A DNA stretch of 64,000 nucleotides from Brenneria bubanii. GTDB lineage: Bacteria; Pseudomonadota; Gammaproteobacteria; Enterobacterales; Enterobacteriaceae. Position 1 is the first letter of the stretch, and each line of letters opens with the position of its first letter. Shown piece after piece: positions 51,677 through 60,517 of this stretch. Made by a program: the position numbers and the translations under genes. The DNA lies in NCBI RefSeq assembly GCF_022378355.1, contig NZ_JAKMAJ010000010.1, forward strand, positions 41,719 through 105,718. Direction: 5' to 3'. Below the pieces are notes generated by a model. That model was given only the letters and a program-made list of their open reading frames with translations, was not told the DNA's origin and did no database searches.

Positions 51677-52519
51677 ATGCGTCGCTGGTTATTACAGCCG
51701 TCCGCGTTGATTGGCCTGGCCGTGTTGACGCTGCTCGTCGTCGCGGCCTGCCTGGCGCCATGGATTTTTCCGGACGACCCGATGAACATGGTGGCGGAGC
51801 CTTATCTCTGGCCGGGCCAGGACCCCCAGTTCCCGCTGGGAACCGATCTGATGGGACGCGATCTGCTGGCGGGCTTACTGCACGGCGCGCGCGTGTCGCT
51901 ATTGGTCGGCGTGACGTCGACCCTGATCGCGCTGGTTGTCGGCATCGCCGTCGGCGTACTTTCGGGGTTTTATGGCGGCGCGGTGGATCGGGCGCTGACC
52001 GGCGTTACCACGCTGTTTCAAACCATCCCGGCTTTTTTGCTGGCGATTATTCTGGTGGCGGTACTACAGCCCGCCATCAGTACCATCACCGTTGCGCTCG
52101 GCGTCACCTCCTGGACCAGTATCGCCCGTCTGGTGCGTACGGAATTTCTGTCTCTGCGCCAACGGGAATTCGTGCGCGCCAGCATTTCACTGGGAGCAAG
52201 CGATATGCACCTGATTTTTCGTGAAATCCTGCCCAACGCATGGACGCCGGTAGTCGTTTCCACCGCCCTGCTGATAGCCAACGCGATTCTTTCCGAAGCC
52301 GGGCTGTCTTTCCTCGGTCTGGGCGATCCGAATGTGGTGAGCTGGGGCTCGATGGTGGGGGCCGGGCGGGATGCGCTAAGAACCGGCTGGTATATGACGG
52401 CCATTCCAGGCATTGCCATCATGCTGGCGGTGATGGCGCTGAATTTGTTGAGCGATGCGCTGCACACCGCGTTGAACCCGCGTTTGCGCCGCCGGCGTTC
52501 GCCATTTTTCCTAGGGTAA
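51677..52519 (+). CDS. Peptide-type ABC permease, DppC-like
   Basis: The 280-residue second permease has the OppC N-terminal helix, PQFPLGTDLMGRDLLAGLL, the EAA loop RASISLGASDMHLIFREILPNA and the motif EAGLSFLGLGDPN. AGAGAGGT precedes the ATG. It ends the ABC unit, converging with dctA. Confidence 0.92.
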   Translation: MRRWLLQPSALIGLAVLTLLVVAACLAPWIFPDDPMNMVAEPYLWPGQDPQFPLGTDLMGRDLLAGLLHGARVSLLVGVTSTLIALVVGIAVGVLSGFYGGAVDRALTGVTTLFQTIPAFLLAIILVAVLQPAISTITVALGVTSWTSIARLVRTEFLSLRQREFVRASISLGASDMHLIFREILPNAWTPVVVSTALLIANAILSEAGLSFLGLGDPNVVSWGSMVGAGRDALRTGWYMTAIPGIAIMLAVMALNLLSDALHTALNPRLRRRRSPFFLG

Positions 52520-52536
52520 ATCCGGCGCCTTGTGCT

Positions 52537-52580
52537 GAAAAAAAACGTTCCCCGCCGCACAACAGTACGCCGGGGAACGA
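52537..52580 (-). terminator. Rho-independent terminator of dctA
   Basis: On the minus strand CGTTCCCCGGCG and CGGCGGGGAACG arms (within 52546-52579) are followed by eight Ts (52545-52538). It is a strong intrinsic terminator after dctA. Confidence 0.9.
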
Positions 52581-52604
52581 TGGTAACGGGCGGGCAGACA
52601 AAGA

Positions 52605-53903
52605 TTATGACAACGTCGCCGCTTTATCGCCGTTTTTTCCGGTATCGCCTTTATCGCCTGAAAGTACCGCGTTCATCTGCTTTTCATCCAGCTCATGGCA
52701 GTATTTCGCCACTACGATGGTCGCTACGCCGTTGCCGATCAGGTTGGTCAGCGCGCGGGCTTCCGACATGAAGCGGTCAATTCCCAGAATCAGCGCCAGG
52801 CCGGCCACCGGCAGATGACCAACCGCCGAAAGCGTGGCCGCCAGCACGATAAACCCGCTGCCCGTCACCCCCGCCGCGCCTTTGGAAGAGAGCAGCAACA
52901 CTACCAGCAGCGTAATCTGATGCCAGATATCCATATGGCTGTTGGTGGCCTGAGCAATAAATACCGCGGCCATCGTCAGATAAATCGAGGTGCCGTCCAG
53001 ATTGAATGAATAGCCGGTGGGAATAACCAGCCCCACCACCGATTTTTTACAGCCGACTTTCTCCATCTTCTCCAGCATGCGCGGCAGCACGGATTCGGAG
53101 GAGGATGTTCCCAACACGATCAGCAGCTCTTCCTTGATATAACGGATGAATTTGAAGATGCTGAATCCCGTGGCTTTGGCAATACTGCCCAGAACCAGGA
53201 AAACAAACAGCAGACAGGTGACATAGAAACAAATAATCAACTGGCCCAACTGTACCAGCGAACCTACGCCATATTTCCCGATGGTAAACGCCATCGCGCC
53301 GAACGCGCCCAGGGGAGCCAGACGCATGATCATATTGATGATGCCGAAAATGACCTTGGAGAAACTCTCGATTACGTCGAATATCATTTTTCCTTTGTCG
53401 CCCAACCGATGCAGCGCAAAGCCAAACATGACCGCAAAGAGCAAGACCTGCAGAATGTTTCCGCTGGCGAACGCCCCGACCGCGCTGGAGGGGATTACGT
53501 CCATCAGAAATGGAATCAACCCTTGCTGCGATGCCTGCTGGGTATAAACCGCCACGGCAGAAGCGTCCAGCGCCGCGGGATCGACATTCATACCCGCGCC
53601 CGGTTTTACCAGGTTGACAATCAGCAGGCCGATTATCAGGGCGATCGTACTGACGATTTCAAAATACAGCAGGGCGGCCGCGCCGGTTTTGCCCACTGAT
53701 TTCATGCTTTCCATACCCGCAATACCGGTCACCACCGTACAAAAAATAACCGGCGCGATGATCATTTTAATTAGTTTAACAAATCCATCGCCCAGAGGTT
53801 TCATCTGCTCGCCAATTTCCGGATAGAAATGACCCAGCAGAACCCCTACCGTAATAGCAACAAGCACTTGAAAATAAAGACTTTTAAAAATAGATGTTTT
53901 CAT
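52605..53903 (-). CDS. dctA: DctA C4-dicarboxylate symporter
   Basis: DctA imports succinate, fumarate, malate, aspartate and orotate with protons under aerobic conditions. The 432-residue DAACS-family protein has the reentrant-loop motif [12 protein letters not shown], the dicarboxylate motif [15 protein letters not shown], and [16 protein letters not shown]. It begins [17 protein letters not shown], as in E. coli. In E. coli dctA is CRP- and DcuSR-controlled; no convincing site is identified in its 308-base upstream region. The gene order dctA-yhjK-bcs is that of E. coli. Confidence 0.97.
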   Translation of the reverse strand: MKTSIFKSLYFQVLVAITVGVLLGHFYPEIGEQMKPLGDGFVKLIKMIIAPVIFCTVVTGIAGMESMKSVGKTGAAALLYFEIVSTIALIIGLLIVNLVKPGAGMNVDPAALDASAVAVYTQQASQQGLIPFLMDVIPSSAVGAFASGNILQVLLFAVMFGFALHRLGDKGKMIFDVIESFSKVIFGIINMIMRLAPLGAFGAMAFTIGKYGVGSLVQLGQLIICFYVTCLLFVFLVLGSIAKATGFSIFKFIRYIKEELLIVLGTSSSESVLPRMLEKMEKVGCKKSVVGLVIPTGYSFNLDGTSIYLTMAAVFIAQATNSHMDIWHQITLLVVLLLSSKGAAGVTGSGFIVLAATLSAVGHLPVAGLALILGIDRFMSEARALTNLIGNGVATIVVAKYCHELDEKQMNAVLSGDKGDTGKNGDKAATLS

Positions 53904-54211
53904 ACTTATGTCCTATGGTGGGGAGACACAGGTAGATAATGGCGTACGTGTAGGGAATATCACCTGTGATTGCGCCGGAAAGTAACACCGCAATAACAGT
54001 CTGGAAATGTTTTCTAACTTTAGTTTGTGAACGAATGGTTAAAAATAAGAGGAGAATCGCTTCAGCAAACATGAAAATTAAACATCATGGCAATTTATTG
54101 GCAACAAACAACCATTTCAAGCAACGCGAATAACCCCGCTAAAAAACGTAGAGGGGAGTCAGACACTGAAAGCGAACAACCCTCAAGATAGAGAGAGGGC
54201 TGAGCGATAGG
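53904..54211. other. Intergenic region upstream of dctA
   Basis: This 308-base stretch holds the dctA promoter and the 3' flank of the HmsP-like gene. On the minus strand CCCTC/GAGGG near 54180-54200 could form a weak hairpin ending the upstream gene. No trace of an EAL phosphodiesterase domain is found in any frame on the minus strand here. Confidence 0.4.
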
Positions 54212-55420
54212 CTACTCATTTATAAAGCAATGAACGCCGTCTCCCCGCGCATCGCGGGCCAATTGCATGGCGAAACGCGCCTGTGCCAGGAGAAGGGGAG
54301 CGCCGCTGGTTTCGTTTAACCCCGGCGCATTAATGTTGATAACGCCGACGCAGACAGTCAGTGGCGCGAAGGGAGCATGTGTTGACCCGGCTGACGCGTT
54401 TATCTGAGAAATGACGTTCCGCAACCAACTCCGCATCGCGTCTTCCCCGGTCCACGCACCTGCCAACAGCGCAAACTCACCATTGTTGAGACAAGCCAGC
54501 AAAGCGCGCGCCTCTTCCGCCAGTCCATCCACGGCCGATTTCAGTTGATTCACCAGATTAAGCCGCGTATCGGCAGAGCGGCCGCCGTTATCCTCGGATT
54601 GCGGCGCAAGGCCGAACACCATCAGGCTAAGCGGCACATTTTCTGCCCGCCGCTGCTCCAGTCGGAGAATAAAATCAGCGTCGTCCGCCAAGCCGTAGCG
54701 CGAGGCAGGCGAAGCCAGAGACTGCGCCAACAGCTGCTGATTGCGGTTATAACTGCGAACCAGCATGCCGAGCTCATCATCCTTATGCCATTCCGGCAGC
54801 GTTAGCTGATGATGAGAGATTTTTTCCACGGTCAGACTTTGTAATTCAGCAATGATCGCTCGCAGCGGATGCACCATCAGCCGATTCATGCACCAGGTGA
54901 TGGAGATGGATAAAATAAGCGCCAACAGTAGATAAGTCGCCAGCATGGTTGAAAACGTGCTGACGATAAACTGAAACATACGATAAGAATCCGCCTGCAG
55001 GACCAGATGCGCCAACGGCGCCGAATTTTGCGTCTGCGGCGGAGAATATAACGGCACAGAAATGCGTATCGGCAGCTCAAAGAATCGGGCGACCCAGCGC
55101 GGCACCGGACGCTCCGTCGGGAAATTAGCATGCAGCGTCTGAAATTTATCAGGCAACATCACTTCAGCCCGGCTCAGAAAGCCGACCGGCAGCAAATTAT
55201 TCAGAATATCTTCGGCCGGTTGTACTTCACCTTGCAGTACCGCCTCCGTCAACGGCTGACGCACGGAATGAGCGACGATCTCCAGTTGCCTGGCATAATC
55301 GTCACGACGTTGGTCCACGAAGTGAAAAAGCTGTATCACTATAAAAAGACTGATGGTAACCAGCGCCACGGCGGACACGGCGGTCATCTGCTTAATAGTT
55401 AACGAACGTCTAAGCCGCAA
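54212..55420 (-). CDS. HmsP/PdeK (YhjK)-like membrane protein lacking the EAL domain
   Basis: E. coli PdeK has an N-terminal sensor, HAMP, GGDEF and a C-terminal EAL phosphodiesterase domain (649 residues). This 402-residue homologue matches through VIQLFHFVDQRRDDYARQLE, two helices, HAMP (HPLRAIIAELQSL) and GMLVRSYNRNQQ, then a poorly conserved GGDEF-like domain without GGDEF, and stops. The EAL domain is absent, so it should not degrade c-di-GMP. The start is TTG at 55420, with GGAG nine bases upstream, giving the RLRRSL start of the family. It probably still binds c-di-GMP or acts as a scaffold for Bcs. Confidence 0.85.
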   Translation of the reverse strand: MRLRRSLTIKQMTAVSAVALVTISLFIVIQLFHFVDQRRDDYARQLEIVAHSVRQPLTEAVLQGEVQPAEDILNNLLPVGFLSRAEVMLPDKFQTLHANFPTERPVPRWVARFFELPIRISVPLYSPPQTQNSAPLAHLVLQADSYRMFQFIVSTFSTMLATYLLLALILSISITWCMNRLMVHPLRAIIAELQSLTVEKISHHQLTLPEWHKDDELGMLVRSYNRNQQLLAQSLASPASRYGLADDADFILRLEQRRAENVPLSLMVFGLAPQSEDNGGRSADTRLNLVNQLKSAVDGLAEEARALLACLNNGEFALLAGAWTGEDAMRSWLRNVISQINASAGSTHAPFAPLTVCVGVININAPGLNETSGAPLLLAQARFAMQLARDARGDGVHCFINE

Positions 55421-55751
55421 GCACTTTCTCCGTCAATTCCGTATTGCTGCCGTCTTTATCAAACACATCGCGAGCATACCCGCTATGGGTTTGAAATACT
55501 TAAATTTCCGTCTCTCATCTCCGACGTCCGGCATAGTATAAAGCAGCTTATCTTTGCCCCAATGCTGTTTTCTTTCTGTGTCTTCAGGATTTCATCTTAA
55601 TCTTAAGCCGTTGGTGATACCGAATCCACATCCGTGATCCCGATAATCAGGCCCGTCATGGACAAAAAATAATGAAGCAGGATGAAAGATTGATGAAGGC
55701 GGGAGAGATGCGGAAAGCGAGGATGGAGGCGGCGTCGGACTGGCCGGAGGG

Positions 55752-55787
55752 TAAATAACCGGGCGGAGGCATGAACCTCCACCCGGA
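55752..55787 (-). terminator. Terminator after bcsG
   Basis: On the minus strand CCGGGTGGAGG and CCTCCGCCCGG form an 11-pair stem with one wobble, followed by TTATTT. It ends the bcsEFG unit. The rest of 55421-55797 has no gene and should hold the promoter of the HmsP-like gene. Confidence 0.75.
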
Positions 55788-55797
55788 GACAGATTAA

Positions 55798-57453
55798 TTA
55801 CTGAGGATAAGGCACCCATTCGCCGCCGTTCAGACGAATATAGAATTTACCCTGATACGGCATGACGACCGCGCTTTCATTTTCCGAAACGGCGTCCGTT
55901 TGCGGTAAATCTTTTGCCAGTGCCTGCCAGTCGATCGCCGGCGCAGAAAAGACCTTCCCGTCCACCATGCGTGATACCAATTCCGAAATGGCCAGGTAGC
56001 TGCTTTTCGATTTAATCTCCAGCGGACCGCTCTGTGCCGGCGCCTGAATGCCGAACAGCTTCACCCCGACGGGGACGTGCGTGATGCTTGGACTAGGTAT
56101 ATCACGCAGCCCCGACATCTGCATTTTATCACCCACTAGCGCCGCGCCGTGTTCGGGCACGACGACGACCATCACTTTTCGCCCTGACTTTTGCAGCGCA
56201 TTGAAGAAGGTATCCAACTGATCGAACATGGTCTTCGCGCGAGGCTTGAAGTCAGCCGATTTGTTGGTGCCGACAAAACGGTTGCCGTCATGCAGCGAAA
56301 TCAGGTTAAAGAAGGTTGCGCTACTTCCCTTCCCTGTCGTATTCCGATTATCCAGCCAGCGGTTAAGCAGCTCAAGATCGTTATAAATCGGTTCGCCTTC
56401 GAACGACGTCAGTTGATGACTGATACCGACCTGCGACATCATCGGCGACTGTAGATTACCTTCGTCATGTATCCCTTTCAGGTAATTCCCCGACAAACTG
56501 GACACGCCGGAATGATCGAGCATCAACAGCTTTTCAAAGCCAAGATTAGCTAAATTATCAAAAAGATAGCATTGCCTGTTGGCCGGTTGATACAAATCGT
56601 GGTGCGACGCCTGTCCACAGCTGGCACGCAGTAAACGAATCGCCGCCGGTCCGCTGTAAGCCGTTCCCGAGTTGAAATCGCTGAACAGCAGATCGAACTT
56701 ACTCCACAGAGGATGATTCATCAAATCGCTTGCTTCCATATCCGACCATGAAAGCGAACAGATATTAATAATCAATAAATCAAACGGTTGAGAATCAGCC
56801 GGCAGGGAAGCAGGGAAAGACGTCGACCGCTCTTTTTCCCGGGAATAAAACTGGTTGAGGTGCGCGATTAAATTCTCATTCGTGGGCGGAAGGCCGACGG
56901 CCGCCGTCGACGACGACGGCTGCGCCTCGCCAGATGAACGATTGGATACCACCGCCGCGACGTCCGGGGCTAAAGAGACCATCGGACCGGCGAGATTAAC
57001 TAGGTTCAGCCATCCCAGGATGGCGACGGTAAACACCGTAATGCGAATCCATTGGGAGAAAAACAGATAAACCACCACCAACACCAGCGCTACGCCAACC
57101 ATCTCCCAGTTGATAAATCGGTTGATCAACTCCAACAGATATAACGTATCAAAGTCCGCGAGGTTGCCTCCCTGATTGATGATCGTATTGACGCCGGGCA
57201 ACCAGGTGTCGTGATAGAACAACCCAATCCCGATAGGAATGGCAATGATATGCCGACAGCGGTGCAGCCAAAGGGGAGGAAGCGGAATCAACAAAAACGC
57301 CAGAAATACCAGGTTGAGTAAAGGGTGAAAATTAAGGTAACCAAACCATAGCAATGCGAATTTAAACAGGAAATAGATATTCCAGGCGCTAAGTCCACGC
57401 CAGCAGCGCCACACGTTTTGGCTTTGTTGCGCGCGTGTTTTTTTCTCGTTCAT
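55798..57453 (-). CDS. bcsG: BcsG cellulose phosphoethanolamine transferase
   Basis: BcsG adds phosphoethanolamine to cellulose in the periplasm and organises the Bcs complex. The 551-residue protein has four to five N-terminal helices and a C-terminal alkaline-phosphatase-like domain with INICSLSWSD, NSGTAYSGPAAIRLLRASCGQ (cut here to the Ser site YSGPA) and VVPEHGAALVGD, the metal-binding His region. I use the ATG at 57453, one base after the bcsF stop; a GTG at 57486 is in frame but overlaps bcsF. Confidence 0.95.
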   Translation of the reverse strand: MNEKKTRAQQSQNVWRCWRGLSAWNIYFLFKFALLWFGYLNFHPLLNLVFLAFLLIPLPPLWLHRCRHIIAIPIGIGLFYHDTWLPGVNTIINQGGNLADFDTLYLLELINRFINWEMVGVALVLVVVYLFFSQWIRITVFTVAILGWLNLVNLAGPMVSLAPDVAAVVSNRSSGEAQPSSSTAAVGLPPTNENLIAHLNQFYSREKERSTSFPASLPADSQPFDLLIINICSLSWSDMEASDLMNHPLWSKFDLLFSDFNSGTAYSGPAAIRLLRASCGQASHHDLYQPANRQCYLFDNLANLGFEKLLMLDHSGVSSLSGNYLKGIHDEGNLQSPMMSQVGISHQLTSFEGEPIYNDLELLNRWLDNRNTTGKGSSATFFNLISLHDGNRFVGTNKSADFKPRAKTMFDQLDTFFNALQKSGRKVMVVVVPEHGAALVGDKMQMSGLRDIPSPSITHVPVGVKLFGIQAPAQSGPLEIKSKSSYLAISELVSRMVDGKVFSAPAIDWQALAKDLPQTDAVSENESAVVMPYQGKFYIRLNGGEWVPYPQ

Positions 57454-57454
57454 T

Positions 57455-57646
57455 TTATTTCTTAATTTTTGATGAAGAACCGTCACGCATCAAAATGCCT
57501 GCGGGTTTCAGATAGCACGGTGATAACAACCGATTTTTCCAATATTTAATCCACCGGTGGATATAACGGTGGGAAACATAGCCAAGGGTAAAAAATATTA
57601 CCGCGCTCAGCAATACCAGTTGAACTATATCGTTCAGATTCAGCAT
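57455..57646 (-). CDS. bcsF: BcsF small membrane protein of the cellulose complex
   Basis: The 63-residue protein has one membrane helix (residues about 7-25) and the basic tail LKPAGILMRD, as E. coli BcsF (63 residues). It links BcsG to BcsE at the membrane. It lies between bcsE and bcsG with one base to bcsG and 11 to bcsE. Confidence 0.93.
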   Translation of the reverse strand: MLNLNDIVQLVLLSAVIFFTLGYVSHRYIHRWIKYWKNRLLSPCYLKPAGILMRDGSSSKIKK

Positions 57647-57657
57647 GTATTTTCTCT

Positions 57658-59202
57658 TTAATCGCCAGCGAGTAACGTAATGGCGACAGGTTGACGCCGA
57701 GCCCTCGGTTCTTTTTGTTCCGATCGATCTTTATGCTCATTACCGTAATAATTAACCGGCGGTATTATTTCTTCCTCGCGAATTTCTGATAATACTTTAA
57801 TTTCAGATATAATTTGTAAATCCTGCGCCCATACCGCGCGATCACAAAATATTTCGTTTATCGGCAATGGAAAAATTGATTTCAGCGCCGTATCCAATTC
57901 ATTAATGCGGCAGGTGGAAAGAAACAGGAACAGGCGTCCTTGCGACAGGGTGACGATATCGCCGAAACGTCTTAAATTACAGATTGTTAATGCCTGAGTG
58001 GTCAGTAACCTGGCCACCGGGCGCAGCGCGACCAACAGGCCTTTGCTTCCCTCAGGGATCATCGTATTGCTCATCAGCTGCTTGACTGACTGAATAAACC
58101 GATCTGGGGGCAAATAACCTTTGACTTTCGAAGGCCGCATCATGGTCAACAGCGTCTCGACATCCGTGGACACATGTTTGGTGAACTGCTGGCCTTGCAC
58201 GCTTTCAAGACGGGAGAGGAAACGGGAAAGCGGTTCGGAATGCGCCACGATGATATTGGCGCCGCACGCCAGCAGCAGGCGTTCATCGCTGGACCGCAGA
58301 GAGGCGCTCATTTCCCGCACCACAATTTTTATCATGTTGCCACGCTGGCTGCGCAAACCATGAATCTGTCTGGCCAGATCGTCGACCTGACGCGTTGAGT
58401 TAAGCGAAAAAATCAGCGTCGCGGCGTGAGCGGACATCCCCCGAGCCGTCAGCGCGCGATTGTCGGCAAAAAGGCGCCAGCTCGCCGATAAGGCCGGCGC
58501 GCCTTCCAAAACGCTATTCTCCGCCAGATATAACCCCTCGTCATTCAGGAAAGGCGTCGGCGCCGACGCTTCATCATCGACAACCCGCCACCCTCCGGTT
58601 TCAGGCAGCAACTTCCGCACCTGATTGGCCGCCATGCCGTTTTCCGAACTCCACCAGGAGATTAAATATTGCGCGCGATCCTGCTGCCAGTTCAGGCTGG
58701 CCAAACCATACAAAGCGCGGTGCCGGGCAATAAGCCGGTTTTCCAGTTTATCAACGCCGTTGCTATGGCTGAGAATAACCAGCGTGCATTCCTGTTGCTG
58801 CAGCCATGCGCCGACTTCCGTCACCCAGCGCTGTATTCTTTCCTCGGAGATATCGCCCCAAAGACTGGCCGGCGCATATAGAATTAATAATCGTTTTTCC
58901 GGTTTTAATGTGCGCATTAAATCATCAGTAAAGCTAAAAAGCGCCGCTTTCTTTTCGGGTAAGAAATAGTAAGGTAATTGTTTTAATTTAGTTAAAAACA
59001 GTGAATCAATGAGTGACTCATCAGTTTCGCCGCAATATATTAGCGCCGCGCGGGCATCCTCAGCCTGAGCGGAAATTATTTGCTGACAGAATAAGGCGGC
59101 ATCTGACTGACGTGCAATATTAATCCAATAAAATCCTGACAATTGCAGTAATGAGAGTTCATTCCAAAGTTTTTGAATACCTAATGAAAATGACTGCGTC
59201 AT
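57658..59202 (-). CDS. bcsE: BcsE c-di-GMP-binding regulator of cellulose synthase
   Basis: BcsE binds c-di-GMP with its GIL domain and enhances cellulose output. The 514-residue protein has both ligand motifs, SLRSSDERLLLACGAN (RxxD) and LRRFGDIV (RxGD), matching E. coli residues 306-309 and 415-418. I use the ATG at 59202 (MTQSFSLGIQKLWNEL) to match E. coli; frames back to 59265 have poor Shine-Dalgarno. It opens the minus-strand bcsEFG operon, divergent from bcsRQAB. Confidence 0.92.
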   Translation of the reverse strand: MTQSFSLGIQKLWNELSLLQLSGFYWINIARQSDAALFCQQIISAQAEDARAALIYCGETDESLIDSLFLTKLKQLPYYFLPEKKAALFSFTDDLMRTLKPEKRLLILYAPASLWGDISEERIQRWVTEVGAWLQQQECTLVILSHSNGVDKLENRLIARHRALYGLASLNWQQDRAQYLISWWSSENGMAANQVRKLLPETGGWRVVDDEASAPTPFLNDEGLYLAENSVLEGAPALSASWRLFADNRALTARGMSAHAATLIFSLNSTRQVDDLARQIHGLRSQRGNMIKIVVREMSASLRSSDERLLLACGANIIVAHSEPLSRFLSRLESVQGQQFTKHVSTDVETLLTMMRPSKVKGYLPPDRFIQSVKQLMSNTMIPEGSKGLLVALRPVARLLTTQALTICNLRRFGDIVTLSQGRLFLFLSTCRINELDTALKSIFPLPINEIFCDRAVWAQDLQIISEIKVLSEIREEEIIPPVNYYGNEHKDRSEQKEPRARRQPVAITLLAGD

Positions 59203-59428
59203 ATGATAATTTTCTTTTCCAGCAATGACATTGTGATCTATCATTGAATAATAATAGAATTTCACACTCTATCACTAATCCATGAGATCTCAACCTTCAG
59301 ATAAATAAATAGGAATATTCTCTAATAATTTATTTACATATTAATAAGTTCAAACAACAGGAAGGCATCGTTACTGAAAGCTTCTATGGTATTATATTAG
59401 TATAAGTAAATTAAATGGAAAATAAAGT

Positions 59429-59512
59429 ATGCCGCAAACCGATTTAAACGCGTTCGGTAGCGGTTTCCACAAGGTCCCCCCCCCAGATAATGACTGGGTA
59501 ATCCGTGCCTGA
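59429..59512 (+). CDS. 27-codon ORF with a C9 tract, upstream of bcsR
   Basis: The ORF begins MPQTDLNAFGSG and runs 27 codons to a TGA, with GGAAAA about eight bases upstream. Nine consecutive Cs (59476-59484) encode part of VPPP. I do not recognise the peptide. It could be a leader peptide, a remnant of another cellulose gene, or noise. The region 59203-59585 otherwise holds the divergent bcsE and bcsR promoters, AT-rich near 59330-59410. Confidence 0.35.
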   Translation: MPQTDLNAFGSGFHKVPPPDNDWVIRA

Positions 59513-59585
59513 AGCGGGTGCGGATATAATTGTTGCTTTCTACAATTATCATCAAAAAAATAAGCTTGTTTTTCAGAGAAATGGG

Positions 59586-59777
59586 ATGAATGATAAAATT
59601 GAGTACGCGCAAACGGTAGTCTATGCCGAAATGCACGATGATCTCCGCGTATTAAGGCAGGCTTTTTCGTTGCCGGAAATAAACTATATAGACATATCCC
59701 GCCAAACCCGTTTAATCCAAATGGTGGAACGCTGGCCATTACTGGCCGAGCTGAAAGCATCGACGGGGAGCAACTGA
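59586..59777 (+). CDS. bcsR: BcsR regulatory subunit for cellulose synthesis
   Basis: The 63-residue protein has the conserved core LRQAFSLPEINYIDIS and RWPLLAEL of E. coli BcsR (62 residues). BcsR forms a complex with BcsQ that stabilises BcsA and BcsE. The ATG at 59586 is preceded by GGGATGA; a GTG at 59505 is in frame but would add 27 unlike residues. It is two bases from bcsQ. Confidence 0.88.
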   Translation: MNDKIEYAQTVVYAEMHDDLRVLRQAFSLPEINYIDISRQTRLIQMVERWPLLAELKASTGSN

Positions 59778-59779
59778 AT

Positions 59780-60517
59780 ATGCCGGTAGTGGTATTGCAA
59801 GGTATTCGCGGCGGTTTGGGAACAACATCCATCGCCGCAGGACTGGCATGGGCGCTACAGCAGTTAGGCGAGCGCACGCTTGGCATCGACTTTTCACCGG
59901 ATAATTTTCTACGTCTCCATTTTAATATGACGTTCGCGCAATCACGCGGCTGGGCTCGGGCGATGACGGATGGCGAGCGTTGGCAGCAAGGTGCGATGCA
60001 GTATGTTCCCGGCCTTGATTTCCTGCCGTTTGGCCAGCTCAATCAAACAGAGATTGATGCGCTGCAACAGCGTTGTATTCACTCCCCCACGTTCTGGCAG
60101 GATAACCTGGCGCAGATTATCGCGCACGGCAAACACCATTGGATCCTGATTGATGCGCCGGCAGACAACAGTCCGCTGACCCGTCAGGCGTTGGCCGCCG
60201 CGGACGCGGTGTTTATGGTGCTTACACCCGATACCAACTGTCACGTGCGATTACACCAGCAGGCATTGCCGGATCGGCGCTATTTCCTGGTGAATCAGTT
60301 TTCCACCGTCAGCACGATACAACAGGATTTGCATCAGCTATGGCTGAACACGCTTTCACGCTTGCTTCCGCTGGTGATACACCGCGACGAAGCCTTGGTG
60401 GAGTCGCCGGCGGCAAAACAACCGCTGGGAGAATATCGACCGGAAAGCGTTGCCGCGGAAGAGCTCATTACGCTGGCAAACTGGTGTCTGATTAATCTGA
60501 AGAAAGAGGCGATATGA
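59780..60517 (+). CDS. bcsQ: BcsQ MinD-like ATPase of cellulose complex
   Basis: BcsQ is a ParA/MinD-family ATPase that localises cellulose synthase to the pole and is needed for its activity. The 245-residue protein has the deviant Walker motif IRGGLGTTS at the N-terminus, with both usual lysines replaced, as in E. coli BcsQ. WARAMTDGE, DFLPFGQL and HRDEALVESPAAKQPLGEY match. It overlaps bcsA by four bases. Confidence 0.94.
   Translation: MPVVVLQGIRGGLGTTSIAAGLAWALQQLGERTLGIDFSPDNFLRLHFNMTFAQSRGWARAMTDGERWQQGAMQYVPGLDFLPFGQLNQTEIDALQQRCIHSPTFWQDNLAQIIAHGKHHWILIDAPADNSPLTRQALAAADAVFMVLTPDTNCHVRLHQQALPDRRYFLVNQFSTVSTIQQDLHQLWLNTLSRLLPLVIHRDEALVESPAAKQPLGEYRPESVAAEELITLANWCLINLKKEAI

Noticed and set aside
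53884..54072. 62-codon minus-strand ORF overlapping the dctA start
   Set aside because: It overlaps the dctA 5' end and has no Shine-Dalgarno; likely leader DNA.
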